Source: Neckera pumila (taxonomy: Eukaryota; Streptophyta; Bryopsida; Hypnales; Neckeraceae). Taken from it: a stretch of DNA of 64,000 nucleotides. Location of the stretch: positions 16,289,660-16,353,659 of the forward strand of contig OZ018414.1 in NCBI GenBank assembly GCA_963969595.1, written 5' to 3'. Each line of letters begins with the position of its first letter. Within the stretch, counting starts at the first letter, position 1. Shown piece by piece: positions 61,563-64,000 of this stretch. The notes under the pieces are model-generated. The model was not told the DNA's origin. It worked only from the letters and a program-made list of their open reading frames with translations, and searched no databases. The translations under genes were made by a program, and so were the position numbers.

Positions 61563-62628
61563 ACTAGATGTTGCGCACTGCTTTCACTGCTGCCGCACTA
61601 TTTTTCCAATTGACTACCCTCAAAATGCATTGAACATTTAAACAATCCCGAATTTGATGGCCACAATGTTCTCAATTTCTCTAGCACATCTCCCGGCAAT
61701 GTCAAGTGCCATGTTGTCACCTTTCCCTCCACCATCAGTTGTTGTCCATGCATTAAATTAATATAAACTTGCAAATATTATAAACTTTGTTACGGAGACG
61801 CAGTACTGGCCACAATGGCAAACAAAAATTTAACCAGCCATAGACACGAAAAACTGGACTTCGTTTCAACTTTGTCCACCTACCATGTGGAGGTGGCAGA
61901 ATGAGATTGGATGAACCCGGCATTGTTCATACTGTTTGGTATGTGTTGTCACCATTGGTAATCTCTGCTTTTAGGTACCTCTCTCGGCAGGGCAGGGTAC
62001 TTTGCTTGACCACAGCCAACCCATTGAGGGCCTTGCGGAGAGTCAAAAAAACCTCTAATGACTCATTCTTTCACTGCCCCCTCTATTTCATTGTTTTCCT
62101 ATCTTTGTTACAATGACTTTCTTCACTTCTTTTCTACTGAGAATCTCACTGCATTGCAAGGTTCTTTGACACAACACATGTCATGATTTCCTGTCCCTCA
62201 AGCTTTGAAACCTGATGTGAGATACAAGGTGTTAGAACTCAACAAATCCAAGTAGACAGTGTTTCAAATATCACAAACCAGATTGTAGCTAGAGTGCAAC
62301 AATAATGAATGTTCAAAAGGATGCAAAAAATTATGACATATGTATATAACAAAATGTTTCAGGCCTGATAGTCTGCTCTTCGATTCTAGCGCCATTTTCC
62401 TGACAGTTCTGCTTCAATTCCAAACCGCTGTACAGTAGAGGAGCATCATGTCAAAAATTACAACTTCATTACACTCAGACTTCTATTCTAGAGTCTTCAA
62501 GCCCAGGATCAATAGTCTCAATATTTAAGACAGTGGTGTTCAATTCCCAGACTGCCCAAGTCCTTTGAAACTGGAGCATGGAAATCCAAGAACTGGTGAC
62601 TGCTGATGAAGTCTTTCATACTATTATT
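61563..62628. other. Right end of X1 and spacer before BTB2
   Basis: Upstream of D4. The border of X1 is not identifiable; GC content falls after about 62,100. No gene seen. Confidence 0.45.
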
Positions 62629-63861
62629 TCACAAGTCTAATAACTCAGTCTGCTGCTTCAAGGACAAAGTCAGAAACAAGTCCGCAGTTGCTTGTTCGAA
62701 AGTCTCCACCTTCAACGAAGACTTCAATACCCCGTGCCAATTGGCCAACAACGCCTTTCGCTCTGGCGGTCTCAACAGCATTCGTCCAGCTACCACCTCC
62801 TCGTACATCACAAGAACAACCTTTGCAAATTTCTCCTGTGCAAACAGAGACCTGGATTCGCTTATTTTCCTGACAAAACTTGGAATTGCATCTAAATGCA
62901 CAATAGCTTGCACCAATTCCTCAGCCACTTGGCTCTGCAGTAATGCCTCAAGTATCCAACACATTGCTTGGATCCTCTCGATAGTGGTCTCGATGTATGC
63001 CCTGTTGGAATTGCCAGGAATCTTACAGTACCAGTCTTTTCCAATATCGACAAACATGTCCTTTGCCTCTTGGCTGACGATGGCAAAGACCCTCCTCGAG
63101 TAATCAGAAGGTGGAGCACGTCCAAGGGCCTTCAAGAATGCTGGCAATGTCAACACTTTCGGATCACTTGCTGCGTTGAGACCGCTGCGAATGCACTGTC
63201 GAATCAAGGCGAACAATTGCTTCTCACGGTCCTCTTGGGTCTCATCCAACCCCAGTCTTCCAACCAAATCTTTGAGGTGGATGCGAGGAAAGTCCGAAGA
63301 AGCTGCGTACTTCCGAACAGTAATCTCTTCTTCCTTCGTCCACGACATGGATGATAAGTAGAGGGAGATGCGCTCCATGAGCCCCTGAAAGTCTATCTGT
63401 GAGGCGACTTTTAGAAGCTCCACACCTTGTTTCACACTGTCAAAGCTCTTCACAAACGGCGAATACATGTTCGAAAAACAATCGAAGTAATACTGGACAT
63501 CTGTTTGGACCTCCAGAGCAAACTCCAGTGGTGGAGATGGAGAGACTGGCTTTTTCTATCTCTCGCTCAAGCATGTGTTGAAGTACTTGCTGTGCGTGCT
63601 CAAAACATGCGAATGAAGATGGATGAGAGCTAACATTCGATCTCTGCTTCCCCCTTTTGGTATCAAGATGATGGTCACATCTTGGCCTCTTCCAAGCTCC
63701 CCACCAAGTGTCTTCACCGCCATCTGCTGAACATTCATATAGTGATTTCTGAACCTGAAATAATATACTTGCAAATCTAGTATCGTTCTGGCTTTACTCA
63801 CAACCAACTGTAACCCTAAAAGGCACATATGAAAGGTGGCTGAATCATGAAGGATTACCAA
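62629..63861 (-). pseudogene. BTB2: broken paralogue of the BTB/POZ gene
   Basis: Closely related to the gene at 22,457-23,614. The BTB half (GQDVTIILIPKGGSRDRMLA, HLHSHVLSTHSKYFNTCLSE) ends at TAG, 63,558-63,556, where the paralogue has Trp (TGG in LSERW). The same frame continues KKPVSPSPPLEFALEVQTDV, then MYSPFVKSFDSVKQGVELLK, to LKQQTELLDL at 62,629. About 25 C-terminal residues of the paralogue are missing. The leader intron has nearly gone: the acceptor ATTATTTCAG is present but the donor reads GCAAGT. A partial product without the BTB half could start at MYSPF. The upstream TTCTGGCTTTACTCACA block is shared with BTB1. Confidence 0.82.
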
Positions 63862-64000
63862 ACGAACGAACAGTTTGAAACAGAGCTTGCACAGGCAGGC
63901 TAGCCCATGATGGAAAATAGTTGCCGTCTATCGCCTATAAAATGTGCTCCAAGGAAAGGTAAACATGTCGTCCGTTTCTGTGATCATTTGTTGAATTCTG
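63862..64000. other. Presumed promoter region of BTB2
   Basis: The window ends inside the upstream region. GCCTATAAAATG (plus strand, 63,932-63,943) looks TATA-like but faces away from the gene. Nothing else is supported. Confidence 0.4.

Noticed and set aside
30240..61800. Endogenous giant-virus or Maverick-type insertion
   Set aside because: No DNA polymerase B, major capsid, packaging ATPase or retroviral-type integrase motif was seen; the AB genes have several introns.
45129..63558. Reassigned TAG codon
   Set aside because: AB2 terminates at TAG, TAA and TGA interruptions also occur, and frameshifts accompany the stops in several copies; decay is simpler.

Overview
This is a nuclear window from a land plant. 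The evidence is plant-style GT-AG introns of about 60-350 bp, a glutamate dehydrogenase copy with its introns, F-box and BTB/POZ genes of plant type, TTTAGGG-type interstitial telomere motifs, and AT-rich intergenic DNA full of small inverted-repeat transposons. Compact introns and the gene types suggest a moss or another spore-bearing plant. That is inference; I cannot name the species.

Region 1 (1-30.2 kb) is ordinary host DNA plus small transposons. It holds a 2 kb terminal-inverted-repeat (TIR) element with a MITE nested in it, a 5'-truncated glutamate dehydrogenase pseudogene (3.74-6.9 kb), a pogo/Emigrant-like MITE (7.68-7.87 kb), a broken F-box gene (minus, 8.4-9.2 kb), a large apparently intact multi-exon coiled-coil gene (minus, 10.8-19.2 kb), and an intact BTB/POZ gene (minus, 22.46-23.61 kb). 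From 24.3 to 30.2 kb there are only AT-rich repeats and MITEs.

Region 2 (about 30.2-61.8 kb) is the striking part. Four gene families occur twice in the same mirror-like order. AB is a long protein with a coiled coil and a transposase-like second half. C is a coiled-coil protein with a RING-like Cys/His cluster and occurs four times. D is a protein whose C-terminal part looks ubiquitin-like. One set, AB2> <C2 C3> <D3 (39.7-52.7 kb), is well preserved; AB2 splices into an uninterrupted frame of 1,027 codons. The other set, AB1> <C1 ... C4> <D4, is heavily decayed and lies outside the first. Between the two sets, on both sides, lie pieces of a third family (G, rich in ACCGGAT-type sequence). 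The simplest reading is nesting: the old set X1 was invaded by G material, and G was invaded by the younger set X2. I recognise none of these families with certainty and see no reverse transcriptase, integrase or capsid gene. My working hypothesis is an undescribed large plant mobile element of about 14 kb.

Region 3 (61.8-64 kb) holds a second BTB/POZ gene (minus), a paralogue of the one at 22.5 kb. It is broken by a Trp-to-stop change and lacks the last part of the protein. The two BTB genes look like an old tandem pair now about 39 kb apart, with region 2 between them.

Decayed copies across the right half repeatedly carry TAG stops where the better paralogue has TGG (Trp) or probably a Gln codon. 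This is what C-to-T decay of methylated, silenced DNA would produce.
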